Source: Bradyrhizobium sp. CCBAU 53351 (GTDB taxonomy: Bacteria > Pseudomonadota > Alphaproteobacteria > Rhizobiales > Xanthobacteraceae). Taken from it: 64,000 bases of DNA. The position numbers were made by a program, and so were the translations under genes. The notes beneath the pieces are model-generated. The model had not been told where the DNA came from. It saw nothing but the letters and a program-made list of their open reading frames with translations, and searched no databases. The DNA lies in contig NZ_CP030059.1 in assembly GCF_015291745.1 (NCBI RefSeq), positions 2,569,501-2,633,500 of the forward strand. Direction: 5' to 3'. How positions within the stretch are numbered: position 1 is the first letter of the stretch; each line of letters starts with the position of its first letter. Below are positions 47,207 to 59,191 of this stretch, piece after piece.

Positions 47207-47223
47207 TGGCATACCAAATGCCA
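47207..47223 (+). promoter_or_regulatory. Proposed oxalate-regulon operator, copy 6 (acyl-CoA ligase gene)
   Basis: TGGCATACCAAATGCCA, perfect 6-bp arms and 16 of 17 positions identical to copy 5. A plus-strand TTGACA lies at 47191-47196, 10 bases upstream. It is 160 bases before the ligase ATG; that stretch has no convincing small gene. Confidence 0.7.
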
Positions 47224-47383
47224 TCGCCAGCCATTTTTGATCCAAAGCGGCGGAGTAATCTTGGGCTTTATGCCGCTCCCGCCCGCGACATGGAACAGAG
47301 CGCGGCGAATGGCAAGCATCACGGGCAGCCGCAAATACGCGCGCGCTTTGAAAAGAACGAACTGAGGTCAAGGGAGAAGCCAC

Positions 47384-49513
47384 ATGTCCAATTCCAAAGA
47401 AGCCGTCCGCAAGGTGCTTGACCAGGTCAAGGCGGACAACCGCACCAGCCTGACGGCCCCGGAAGGCAAGCTGGTCTGCGACGCCTACGGCATTCCGGTT
47501 CCAAAGGAGGGCGTGGCCAAGTCGGCGGGCGAGGCCGGCAAGATGGCCTCCTCGATGGGCTTCCCGGTCGTGATGAAGATCGTCTCGCCGGACATTCTCC
47601 ACAAGACCGAAGCCGGCGGCGTCATCGTCGGCCTCAAGACGGCTGAGGACGCCGAAAAGGCCTACGAGACCATTCTGTCCAACGCCAGGAAGTACAAGGC
47701 TGATGCCAAGATCGAGGGCGTGCAGGTGCAGCAGATGCTGGCCGGCGGCACCGAAGTCATCGTCGGCTCGATCACCGACGGCTCGTTCGGCAAGCTGGTC
47801 GCCTTCGGCCTCGGCGGCGTGTTGGTCGAGGTGCTCAAGGACATCACCTTCCGCCTCGCGCCCGCGACCAAGGAAGACGCGCTCTCGATGCTCGACGGCA
47901 TCCAGGCGCACGAGATTTTGAAGGGTGTGCGCGGTGGGGAAGCGGTGAACCGTACGGCGCTGGCCGATGTCATCGTCAAGGTTTCGCAGCTCGTCACCGA
48001 TTTCCCAGAGATCGTCGAGCTCGACCTCAACCCGGTGTTCGCCACGGCGAAGAGCGCGATCGCGGCCGACGTCCGCATCGTCGTCGACTTCGCCTATGTG
48101 CCGAAGCCGAAGCCGCGCCCGACCGAAGAGATCGTCGCGGCGATGAGCCGCATCATGCAGCCGAAGGCCGTCGCCGTGGTCGGCGCCTCCGCCGAGGACG
48201 GCAAGATCGGCAACTCCGTGATGAAGAACCTCATCAACGGCGGCTACAAGGGCGACATCTATCCGATCCATCCCAAGGCCGCCGAGATCCTCGGCTACAA
48301 GGCCTACAAGAGCGTCAAGGACGTGCCCGGCGTGATCGACACCGCCGTGTTCGCGATCCCTGCCAAGTTCGTCGCGGCGGCGCTGACCGAATGTGGCGAG
48401 AAGAAAATCCCGGGCGCGGTGCTGATCCCGTCGGGCTTCGCGGAAGCCGGCGCGCCGGAGCTGCAGGCCGAGATCGTCGAGGTCGGCAAGAAGTACGACA
48501 TCCGCCTGATGGGGCCGAACATCTACGGCTTCTATTATACACCGGCCAATCTCTGCGCGACCTTCTGCACGGCCTACGACGTCAAGGGCCACGCGGCGCT
48601 GTCGTCGCAGTCGGGCGGCATCGGCATGGCCATCATCGGCTTCTCGCGTTCGGCGAAGATGGGCGTTTCGGCCATCGTCGGCCTCGGCAACAAGTCCGAT
48701 ATCGACGAGGACGATCTGCTCGCCTTCTTCGAGCAGGATCCGAACACGAACCTGATCGCGCAGCACTGCGAAGACCTCAAGGACGGTCGCGCCTTTGCGG
48801 AAGCGGCAAAGCGCGTCTCCAAAAAGAAGCCGGTCGTCGTGCTCAAGGCCGGCCGCACGTCGGCCGGCGCCAAGGCGGCCTCGTCGCACACCGGCGCGCT
48901 CGCCGGCAACGACAAGATCTACGAGGACGTGCTGGCGCAGTCGGGCGTGATCCGGGCCCGCAGCTTGCGGCAATTGCTCGAATTCGCCCGCGGCGTGCCG
49001 GTGCTGCCGACGCCGAAGGGTGAGAACGTGCTGATCATCACCGGTGCCGGCGGCTCGGGCGTGCTGCTGTCGGACTCCTGCGTCGACAACGGCCTGTCGC
49101 TGATGTCGATGCCGCCGGATCTCGATGCGGCCTTCCGCAAGTTCATCCCGCCGTTCGGTGCGGCCGGAAATCCTGTGGATATCACCGGCGGCGAGCCGCC
49201 GATCACCTACGTCAACACGGTGAAGCTCGGCCTCTCCGATGAGCGCATCCACTCGCTGATCCTCGGCTACTGGCACACCATCGTCACCCCGCCGATGGTG
49301 TTCGCCCGCAACATGGTCGAGGTGAAGAAGGAGATGGAGGCCAAGGGCTTCGTGAAGCCGATCGTCGCCTCGCTCGCCGGCGACGTCGAGGTCGAGGAAG
49401 CCGCCGAATATCTCTACCAGAACGGCATCCCGGCCTATGCTTATTCGACCGAGTTGCCGGTCGAGGTCCTCGGCGCCAAGTACAGGTGGGCGCGCGGGGC
49501 AGGGCTGCTCTGA
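47384..49513 (+). CDS. ADP-forming acyl-CoA ligase-like protein, ATP-grasp domain first
   Basis: A 709-residue protein of the NDP-forming acetyl-CoA synthetase superfamily. Residues about 15-235 form the ATP-grasp domain (VVMKIVSPDILHKTEAGGV with H73; ELDLNPVF). Residues about 250-700 hold the CoA-binding and ligase domains (VAVVGASAEDGKIGNSV; LSSQSGGIG; the probable phosphohistidine H502 in SSHTGALAG). Many relatives have the CoA domain first, so this is the permuted order. Such enzymes activate acids to CoA thioesters with ATP to ADP. The shared operator with oxc and frc suggests it makes oxalyl-CoA or formyl-CoA to prime the cycle; this is inference. Confidence 0.9.
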   Translation: MSNSKEAVRKVLDQVKADNRTSLTAPEGKLVCDAYGIPVPKEGVAKSAGEAGKMASSMGFPVVMKIVSPDILHKTEAGGVIVGLKTAEDAEKAYETILSNARKYKADAKIEGVQVQQMLAGGTEVIVGSITDGSFGKLVAFGLGGVLVEVLKDITFRLAPATKEDALSMLDGIQAHEILKGVRGGEAVNRTALADVIVKVSQLVTDFPEIVELDLNPVFATAKSAIAADVRIVVDFAYVPKPKPRPTEEIVAAMSRIMQPKAVAVVGASAEDGKIGNSVMKNLINGGYKGDIYPIHPKAAEILGYKAYKSVKDVPGVIDTAVFAIPAKFVAAALTECGEKKIPGAVLIPSGFAEAGAPELQAEIVEVGKKYDIRLMGPNIYGFYYTPANLCATFCTAYDVKGHAALSSQSGGIGMAIIGFSRSAKMGVSAIVGLGNKSDIDEDDLLAFFEQDPNTNLIAQHCEDLKDGRAFAEAAKRVSKKKPVVVLKAGRTSAGAKAASSHTGALAGNDKIYEDVLAQSGVIRARSLRQLLEFARGVPVLPTPKGENVLIITGAGGSGVLLSDSCVDNGLSLMSMPPDLDAAFRKFIPPFGAAGNPVDITGGEPPITYVNTVKLGLSDERIHSLILGYWHTIVTPPMVFARNMVEVKKEMEAKGFVKPIVASLAGDVEVEEAAEYLYQNGIPAYAYSTELPVEVLGAKYRWARGAGLL

Positions 49514-49522
49514 CGATCTTCG

Positions 49523-49683
49523 CCTCTCCCCGCTTGCGGGGAGAGACCGGAATTTGCGCAGCAAATTCCGGGTGAGGGGCCCTCCGCGAGTTCATCTGCC
49601 ACTGTCCTTGCGGAGACTCCCTCACCCTGACCCTCTCTGAGCGAGCGAAGCTCGTCTCGGCCCCACAAGCGGGGGAGAGGGGA
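49523..49683. repeat. Second copy of the Bradyrhizobium-type intergenic repeat
   Basis: Opens with CTCTCCCCGC/GCGGGGAGAG, then GGAATTTG...CAAATTCC, GGTGAGGGG, and ends CCCTCACCCTGACCCTCTC with GCGGGGGAGAGGGG. It has the same order of blocks as 24397-24512. It fills the gap between the ligase and the IclR gene. Confidence 0.65.
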
Positions 49684-49691
49684 AAGAAGAG

Positions 49692-50546
49692 ATGCAGGTC
49701 GCGATGAGCAAGAACGTGATCCGGCGCAAATCACTTGAGCCTCGATCGTCATCGGAGGCTGACCATGACGCACGCGACGGCGGCGTGCAGTCGGTCGACC
49801 GCGCGCTGTCGATCCTGGAAACACTGGCCGAGGACGACGAAGGCTACCGCCTCAGCGATCTCGCCATCCGCACCGGCCTGTCGGCCTCGACCGTGCACCG
49901 CTTGTTGGCGACACTGGAAAGCCGGCGCTTCGTCCAGTTCGACCGTGCGGCATCCAAATGGCACGTCGGCTCGCGCGCCTTCACGGTCGGCGCAAGCTTT
50001 GCGCGGCGGCGCAATTTCTCCACGCAGGCAATTCCCTACTTGCGCAAGCTGCGCGATCTCACCCGCGAGACCGCCAATCTCGCCGTGGTCGACGACGAAT
50101 TCATCATCGTGCTGACCCGGATGGAAAGCCGCGAGATCATGCGCTCGCTGACCCAGGTCGGCGGCCGCGTCGCCATGGTCACGTCAGGCGTGGGCAAGGC
50201 GGTGCTCGCGACCTATTCGGACGAGGACGTCGGCGCCGTCATCCGCCATCACGGCATGCCCCGCCTGACCGAGAAATCGATCGTGCGCCCGAGTGACCTG
50301 TTCAAGGAGCTCGAAAAGATCCGCAAGCAGGGGTTTGCGCTCGACGATGAAGAGGCCTGCATGGGCCTGCGCTGCATTGCTGCGGTGGTATACAACGACT
50401 GCGCCGAGCCGCTGGCGGCGATTTCGGTCTCGGGCATGACCAGCCGCCTGACCGACGACAGATTGCCGGAAGTGGGCCAAATCGTGCGCGACGTCGCCGG
50501 CGAGCTGACCCTTGCGCTCGGCGGGGTGATGCCGACGCCCCGCTAA
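49692..50546 (+). CDS. IclR-family transcriptional regulator
   Basis: A 284-residue regulator. The winged helix-turn-helix spans about residues 33-90 (SVDRALSILETLA; LATRTG-like LAIRTGLSASTVHRLLATLE), and the effector-binding IclR domain about 105-275 with SGVGKAVLATYSDED and GLRCIAAVVYN. ATG at 49692 and ATG at 49704 are both possible. It lies 104 bases before the tripartite transporter operon on the same strand, so it probably controls it. The C terminus GVMPTPR is unremarkable. Confidence 0.92.
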   Translation: MQVAMSKNVIRRKSLEPRSSSEADHDARDGGVQSVDRALSILETLAEDDEGYRLSDLAIRTGLSASTVHRLLATLESRRFVQFDRAASKWHVGSRAFTVGASFARRRNFSTQAIPYLRKLRDLTRETANLAVVDDEFIIVLTRMESREIMRSLTQVGGRVAMVTSGVGKAVLATYSDEDVGAVIRHHGMPRLTEKSIVRPSDLFKELEKIRKQGFALDDEEACMGLRCIAAVVYNDCAEPLAAISVSGMTSRLTDDRLPEVGQIVRDVAGELTLALGGVMPTPR

Positions 50547-50650
50547 TTGGAAAATCCGGGCACTGTCGCTGGACAGCATCGGTCGTTTTGGCTGATATGC
50601 GACCAAACGACACAATGCGGCAAACGTCCGCATGAGCCTGGAGATGCCCA

Positions 50651-51619
50651 ATGTTTCGATTTTCCACGCGCCTTGTCGGCGCAGCCGTCGCGCTGACCCT
50701 TGCGGCAGCGACGCCTTCTCTTGCCCAGCAGCTCGAACTCAAGCTGATGGCGCCGGCGGCCCCGGGCGGCGGCTGGGACCAGACCGCGCGCTCGATGCAG
50801 CAGGCGCTGGTGGCTTCGGGCGTTGCGCGCAGTGTGCAGGTCACCAATGTTCCCGGTGCGGGCGGCAGCGTCGGCATCGCCCAGTTCGTCAATGGCGCCA
50901 AGGGCGACGGCAACCAGATGATGGTCAACGGCTTCGTCATGGTGGGCGCGCTCGCCATGAACAAGTCGCCGGTGACGCTGGAACAGGTAACGCCGATCGC
51001 GCGTCTCACCGAAGAAATCCAGGTGATCGTGGTGCCCGCGAATTCGCCGATCAAGACCGCGCAGGATCTCGCTGCCGCGGTGAAGGCCGATATCGCCAAG
51101 GTGACCTTCGCCGGCGGCTCTGCCGGCGGCGTCGATCATGTGATGGCGGCACTGTTCGCCGGGGCCGTCGGCGCCGACGCCAAGAAGATCAATTACATCC
51201 CGTTCTCCGGTGGCGGCGAGTCGCTTGCCGCGATCCTCGGCGGCAAGGTCACCGCGGGGATTTCGGGCCTCAGCGAATATGAAGGGCAGATCAAGTCCGG
51301 CAAGCTGCGCGCGATCGGCGTGACTTCGGAGAAGCGCATCCCGGGCAGCGACATCCCGACCTTCAAGGAGCAGGGCATCGACCTCGTGATCGCCAATTGG
51401 CGCTCGGTGGTCGCGCCTCCCGGCATCACGCCGGAGCAGAAGAAGACCTTGAGCGACGCGATCGAGAAGATGGTGAAGTCGGATGCCTGGAAGGAGATCC
51501 TCAAGCAGAAGGGTTGGGAGGACGCCTATCTCGGGGGAGACGCCTTCGCCGACTTCCTGAAGAAGGAAACCGTGCGGGTCACCGACGTGCTGAAATCGGT
51601 GGGCCTGGTCAAGTCATGA
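50651..51619 (+). CDS. TctC-type periplasmic substrate-binding protein (Bug family)
   Basis: A 322-residue extracytoplasmic solute receptor. The signal peptide (about 1-25) ends ATPSLA. The mature protein has the Bug-type motifs [14 protein letters not shown] near residue 37 and [21 protein letters not shown], which bind a carboxylate group, followed by the two-lobed fold. It feeds the adjacent TctB/TctA membrane proteins (stop and start overlap as ATGA). The substrate is some carboxylic acid such as a tricarboxylate; the sequence does not say which. GGAG precedes the ATG. Confidence 0.92.
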   Translation: MFRFSTRLVGAAVALTLAAATPSLAQQLELKLMAPAAPGGGWDQTARSMQQALVASGVARSVQVTNVPGAGGSVGIAQFVNGAKGDGNQMMVNGFVMVGALAMNKSPVTLEQVTPIARLTEEIQVIVVPANSPIKTAQDLAAAVKADIAKVTFAGGSAGGVDHVMAALFAGAVGADAKKINYIPFSGGGESLAAILGGKVTAGISGLSEYEGQIKSGKLRAIGVTSEKRIPGSDIPTFKEQGIDLVIANWRSVVAPPGITPEQKKTLSDAIEKMVKSDAWKEILKQKGWEDAYLGGDAFADFLKKETVRVTDVLKSVGLVKS

Positions 51620-52100
51620 CCTCGGGCGGTCCCACCCAGCCGCCGCGGCGCGTCGATCGCGCCGGTATCGTCATCGCTGCGCTGCTCGCCGTGCTCGCCG
51701 CGGTGCTGGTCTGGGACGCGCGCGGCCTGTCATCCACCGCGATGTATGGCATGGGGCCGGAGGCGATGCCGGTCGTGGTCGCCAGCGGCCTTGCGCTGCT
51801 CGCGATCGGCAATTTCATCGACGCGGTGCGCGGCAATCTGCCGGCGCGCGAGAGCACCGATCCGGTTCCGGTGTTTCTGATCCTCGTCGGCCTGGCGCTG
51901 TTGATCGCCATCATCGGCTTCGGCGGCGGCTTTATCCTTGCGACCTCGGCGCTGTTCGTGACGACGTCGGCGGCCTTCGGACGCCGGGCCATCTTCGTCG
52001 ACAGCATCATCGCCGTCGTGATGTCGACCCTCATCTATCTCGCGTTCGACCGATTGTTGACGTTGAGCCTTCCGACCGGCCCGCTGGAGCGACTGCTGTG

Positions 52101-52101
<1 letters not shown>
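51616..52101 (+). CDS. TctB-type small membrane subunit
   Basis: A 161-residue protein with four predicted membrane helices (about 17-33, 50-65, 80-105, 118-137) typical of the small subunit of tripartite tricarboxylate transporters. Sequence around [14 protein letters not shown] and [14 protein letters not shown] matches the family pattern. Start and stop overlap both neighbours (ATGA with tctC; one base with tctA), so the three are a tight operon. The frame upstream to 51397 is shadow of the receptor gene. Confidence 0.88.
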
Positions 52102-53600
<1,499 letters not shown>

Positions 53601-53652
53601 CCGTCCTGGCGCACTTGTCGTCTCGTGTCGCGGCCATTCGTGGAGAACTGTC

Positions 53653-54450
53653 ATGCCTTCCGAGCTCCGCTCGCCGCGTCTTGCGGTTCTGATCGACGCC
53701 GACAATGCCTCCGCGAAGATCGCGGACGGATTGTTCGAGGAGATTGCCAAGATCGGCGAGGCCAGCGTTCGCCGTATCTACGGCGACTTCTCCAATGCAC
53801 GATCCAGGGGCTGGGCCGACATCCTGTCGAAGCACGCCATCATCCCACAGCAGCAGTTCGCCTATACGACAGGAAAGAACGCCTCCGACATCACGCTGGT
53901 CATCGACGCGATGGATCTGCTTCACAGCGGCCGGTTCGACGGCTTCTGCCTGGTGTCATCCGACAGCGACTTTACCCGCCTCGCGGCCCGCATCCGGGAG
54001 CAGGGCGTCGATGTCTTTGGGTTCGGCGAACAGAAGACACCGGAGAGCTTCAGACAGGCCTGCCGAAGGTTCGTCTACACCGAGAACCTGCTTGCCGGCA
54101 CCGCGACCACCCAGGACGCGGCCTCGAAGTCTGCGCCGCTTCAGCCGCCCGATGCGGCCACGCCCATCATCAAGAAGGTCATCACCCAGATGGAAAGCGA
54201 GGACGGTTGGGTCGCGCTCCGTGAACTCGGGCAGCGGCTAGCCAACCTGGCTTCCGATTTCGATCCGCGAACGTTCGGTTTTCGCAAGCTGAGCGACCTC
54301 GTCCGAAAGACCAATTCGTTCGAGATCGATGAGACAAACGGGCGGTCGGTGCGGATCAGGGTCAAGGTTGCCGCGCCAGCGACGACAGCACAGAAGTCGC
54401 GCAGGCGTCCAAGGTCGAGGGCGGCAGGCGGTTCGACGCCTAAGGCGTAA
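53653..54450 (+). CDS. NYN-domain protein with C-terminal OST-HTH/LOTUS domain
   Basis: A 265-residue protein. The N-terminal NYN (PIN-like) domain (about 8-145) has the acidic residues of a metal-dependent RNase: LIDADNAS, GKNASDITLVIDAMDLL and VSSDSDFTRLA. A second domain (about 168-240) shows the OST-HTH/LOTUS pattern (IIKKVITQMES; LGQRLANL; FGFRKLSDLV), which binds RNA. The tail is very basic ([10 protein letters not shown]). It lies 52 bases after tctA but probably is a separate unit. By family it may act in RNA processing or decay; the target is unknown. Confidence 0.9.
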   Translation: MPSELRSPRLAVLIDADNASAKIADGLFEEIAKIGEASVRRIYGDFSNARSRGWADILSKHAIIPQQQFAYTTGKNASDITLVIDAMDLLHSGRFDGFCLVSSDSDFTRLAARIREQGVDVFGFGEQKTPESFRQACRRFVYTENLLAGTATTQDAASKSAPLQPPDAATPIIKKVITQMESEDGWVALRELGQRLANLASDFDPRTFGFRKLSDLVRKTNSFEIDETNGRSVRIRVKVAAPATTAQKSRRRPRSRAAGGSTPKA

Positions 54451-54535
54451 GCAGGGCGTGCCGTTATATTTGAGTTTGCCCGGTTTGGCGTAGGGCGTAA
54501 CTATCGTTCGGCCGTAACGCCAAGCGAGGGTTCCC

Positions 54536-56338
54536 ATGACCAAACTCACGCGCTTTTCCGTCGCACCGCTGCACAGCATGACCCGGCGTCTGGCCGATGT
54601 GGCCTCAGCACGCGTCGCGCCTGATCTCGTCATCACCGGTGCGCAGGTGCTCTCGACTTATTCGGAGCGCATCCATGGGAACCGCGAGGTCTGGATATCA
54701 GGCGGCCGCATTGCGGCGGTGAAGCCGGCCGGCGCGGCGAAGAAGATCTGGAGCGGCGCTGCGACTTACGACGCCGCCGGCGGCATCGTCGCGCCGGGTC
54801 TGGTCGATCCGCACATCCATATCGAGTCCTCGATGGTGACGGCTTGTGCCTACGCCGAAGCGGCGCTGCTGAACGGCACCACCACGATCTTCTGTGACAG
54901 CCACGAGATCGGCAACGTCATGGATGTCGCCGGCGTCGAGGCGATGCTGGAGGACGCGCGGCAGGCGCCGCTCTCGATCTTCCTGACGGTGCCAAGCACG
55001 GTTCCGGCGACCTCGGCCGAACTGGAGACCGCCGGCGGCGATCTCACACCGGACAAGATCGCCGGCCTGTTCGATCGCTGGCCGGAGGCCGTGGCGCTCG
55101 GCGAGAAGATGGATTTTGTGCCTGTTACGATGGGCGACGAGCGCAGCCACGCCATCCTCGCGGCCGCCTTGAAGCGTGGCCGTCCCGTTTCTGGCCACGT
55201 CTACGGCCGCGAATTCGTCGCGGCCTATGCGGCGTCAGGCGTCACCGACACCCACGAAGCGATCGACCGCGACATCGCTGACGATCTGCTCGACGCCGGC
55301 GTCTGGGTATTTTTGCGCGGCGGCCCGCCGACGACGCCCTGGCATTCGCTGCCGCAGGCGATCCGCACCGTCACCGAGCTCGGAGCCTCGCACAAGCGCA
55401 CGGCGGTGTGCACCGACGACCGCGACGCCGACGATCTCCTGCTGTTCGGCCTCGACTGGGTGGTGCGCGAAGCGGTGAAGACGGGGATGTCGCCGGAGCA
55501 GGCCTGGTCGATGGGCTCGCTGCATGGCGCGACGCGCTTCGCCATGGATGGCGACATCGGCGGGCTCGGTGGCGGGCGCCGCGCCGATCTCGTGCTGATG
55601 GACGATCAGCTCAAGCCGCAATGCACCTGGTACGGCGGCGAGCTCGTGGTCGAGCATGGCAAGATCACTGATAGCCTCGATCGGGCGCTGTCGCAGCGCT
55701 ATCAATATCCCAAAGCGGCTTACGCGACCGTGAAGCTGCCGGAGAAGGTCAAGCTGACGCCGGAGCTTCCGGCGAAGGCCTGTACGGTCAACGCGATCAA
55801 GACCGCGCTGCCCGGCATCACGTTGATCCACGAGAAGGTCAAGATCGAGCCGGCCAAGGGCTGGCCGGCGCTGTTTGAGCGCTATGGCCTCTGCTTCGTC
55901 GCGGTGGTCGAGCGCCACGGCAAGTCGGCTGGCAACGTCGCGCACGGCCTCTTGAAGGATTTTGGCCTGAAGCGCGGCGCGGTGGCCTCCAGCGTCGGCC
56001 ACGACAGCCACAACATCATCGTCGCCGGCACCAACGAGCCGGATATGCAGGCGGCGATCGCCGCCATCAAGGCGCAGCAGGGCGGCGTCTGCGTCGTCGC
56101 CGACGGCGAGGTGAGGGCGCTGGTCGCGCTGCCGATCGCGGGCCTCCTGTCCGACAAGCGCGTCACGGAAGTGGCCGAAGAAGTTAAGGCCCTGAAGAAA
56201 GAGTGGGCCAAGGCCGGCTGCACCATCCCCTACATGGGTTTCAATTTGATTCCGCTATCGGTCATTCCGGAAATTCGCATCACCGACAAGGGCCTCGTGC
56301 TGGTGCCGCAAATGGAGCTGGCGCCGCTGTTCGAGTGA
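54536..56338 (+). CDS. ade: Adenine deaminase
   Basis: A 600-residue amidohydrolase that converts adenine to hypoxanthine and ammonia in purine salvage and breakdown. Metal-ligand motifs are [11 protein letters not shown] near residue 96, EIGNVMD and SGHVYGREF (about 216-224), and a late TDDRDADDL segment. The C-terminal Ade domain has the [17 protein letters not shown] signature. Length matches the Bacillus-type Ade family (about 575-600). The adjacent glyoxylate operon fits a purine-to-glyoxylate route, although the allantoin genes between them are absent here. Confidence 0.95.
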   Translation: MTKLTRFSVAPLHSMTRRLADVASARVAPDLVITGAQVLSTYSERIHGNREVWISGGRIAAVKPAGAAKKIWSGAATYDAAGGIVAPGLVDPHIHIESSMVTACAYAEAALLNGTTTIFCDSHEIGNVMDVAGVEAMLEDARQAPLSIFLTVPSTVPATSAELETAGGDLTPDKIAGLFDRWPEAVALGEKMDFVPVTMGDERSHAILAAALKRGRPVSGHVYGREFVAAYAASGVTDTHEAIDRDIADDLLDAGVWVFLRGGPPTTPWHSLPQAIRTVTELGASHKRTAVCTDDRDADDLLLFGLDWVVREAVKTGMSPEQAWSMGSLHGATRFAMDGDIGGLGGGRRADLVLMDDQLKPQCTWYGGELVVEHGKITDSLDRALSQRYQYPKAAYATVKLPEKVKLTPELPAKACTVNAIKTALPGITLIHEKVKIEPAKGWPALFERYGLCFVAVVERHGKSAGNVAHGLLKDFGLKRGAVASSVGHDSHNIIVAGTNEPDMQAAIAAIKAQQGGVCVVADGEVRALVALPIAGLLSDKRVTEVAEEVKALKKEWAKAGCTIPYMGFNLIPLSVIPEIRITDKGLVLVPQMELAPLFE

Positions 56339-56418
56339 TGGCTTTCACGCGTGCCTCAGCCTAACTGACTGAAGCTGCCGCGATTTTTCCACGGCTGCCG
56401 CATCGTGGAAAATAAAAT

Positions 56419-56435
56419 CGATCTCGTTGAGATCG
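56419..56435. promoter_or_regulatory. Inverted repeat upstream of gcl
   Basis: CGATCTC (56419-56425) and GAGATCG (56429-56435) form a perfect 7-bp inverted repeat with a 3-base spacer, 54 bases before the gcl ATG. It is a good candidate operator for a regulator that is not encoded next to the operon. Confidence 0.45.
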
Positions 56436-56489
56436 TATGCTGCGCGCCCGATGATCTCGCTCGCTGACGCAACTCGAGCGAGGTCCGAT

Positions 56490-58280
<1,791 letters not shown>

Positions 58281-58293
58281 GGGAAGAAGCATC

Positions 58294-59079
58294 ATGCCGA
58301 AGTTTGCCGCCAACCTCACCATGCTCTTCAACGAGATGCCGTTCCTCGACCGCTTCGCAGCGGCGAAGGCGGCGGGCTTCTCGGGGGTCGAATATCTCTT
58401 TCCCTATGATTTCGACAAGGCGCAGCTGCGCGAGCAGCTCGAGGCCCACGGGTTGACGCAGGTGCTGCACAATCTGCCGGCGGGTAACTGGGCGGGGGGC
58501 GAGCGCGGCATTGCGATCCTGCCCGATCGCACCGCTGAATTCCGTGACGGCGTGTTCCGCGCCATCGACTATGCCAAGGCGCTCGATTGCGAGCAGCTCA
58601 ACTGTCTCGTGGGTATTGCGCCTGCCGACGCCGATCCGCGCGAGCTGAACGAGACGCTGGTCGGAAACCTGCGCTTTGCCGCCTCGACGCTGGCAAGGGA
58701 AAACATCAAGCTGCTGGTCGAGCCGATCAATACGCTCGACATTCCCGGCTTCTTCCTCAACGGCACCGAGCAGGCGATACAGCTGATCTCGGAGGTGCGG
58801 TCGAACAATCTGTTCGTCCAGTACGACATCTATCACATGCAGATCATGGAGGGCGATCTCGCCCGCACCATGCAGGAATATCTGCCGCAAATCGCCCATA
58901 TCCAGCTCGCCGACAATCCCGGCCGGCACGAGCCCGGCACCGGCGAGATCAACTATCCCTTCCTGTTCCGCCATCTCGACGCGATCGGCTATCGCGGCTG
59001 GATCGGCTGCGAATACAAGCCGCGCACTACGACGCTGGAAGGGCTTTCGTGGCACGCCGCGCAGACGTTTGAGACATAG
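58294..59079 (+). CDS. hyi: Hydroxypyruvate isomerase
   Basis: A 261-residue TIM-barrel isomerase that interconverts hydroxypyruvate and tartronate semialdehyde. The N-terminal PKFAANLTMLFNEMPFLDRF and the central LLVEPINTLDIPGFFL and QYDIYHMQIMEGDLA segments are typical, with metal-binding glutamates and histidines. The length equals the usual 258-262. It lies 13 bases after gcl; a 112-base gap with a partial repeat (CTCCCTCTCC..GCAAGCGGGGAAGG near 59115-59140) separates it from glxR. Confidence 0.95.
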   Translation: MPKFAANLTMLFNEMPFLDRFAAAKAAGFSGVEYLFPYDFDKAQLREQLEAHGLTQVLHNLPAGNWAGGERGIAILPDRTAEFRDGVFRAIDYAKALDCEQLNCLVGIAPADADPRELNETLVGNLRFAASTLARENIKLLVEPINTLDIPGFFLNGTEQAIQLISEVRSNNLFVQYDIYHMQIMEGDLARTMQEYLPQIAHIQLADNPGRHEPGTGEINYPFLFRHLDAIGYRGWIGCEYKPRTTTLEGLSWHAAQTFET

Positions 59080-59191
59080 GAGCTCGGGCTCAGATGCAGC
59101 TGCGATGACGGTGCGCTCCCTCTCCTGCAAGCGGGGAAGGTGTACCGAGCCAGTGGATACGACTTCGCCCAAATCGAGAGGAAACCCAGAC

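Noticed and set aside
47290..47421. A short ATG frame between the operator and the ligase start
   Set aside because: It lacks a good ribosome binding site and overlaps the ligase start out of frame.
47174..49564. A 796-codon minus-strand frame over the acyl-CoA ligase
   Set aside because: The plus-strand protein has the family histidines and ATP-grasp motifs; the other is rich in Asp, His and Arg and shows no motif.
50388..50400. TGGTATACAA within the IclR gene as another oxalate-type box
   Set aside because: It lacks the second arm and lies inside coding sequence.
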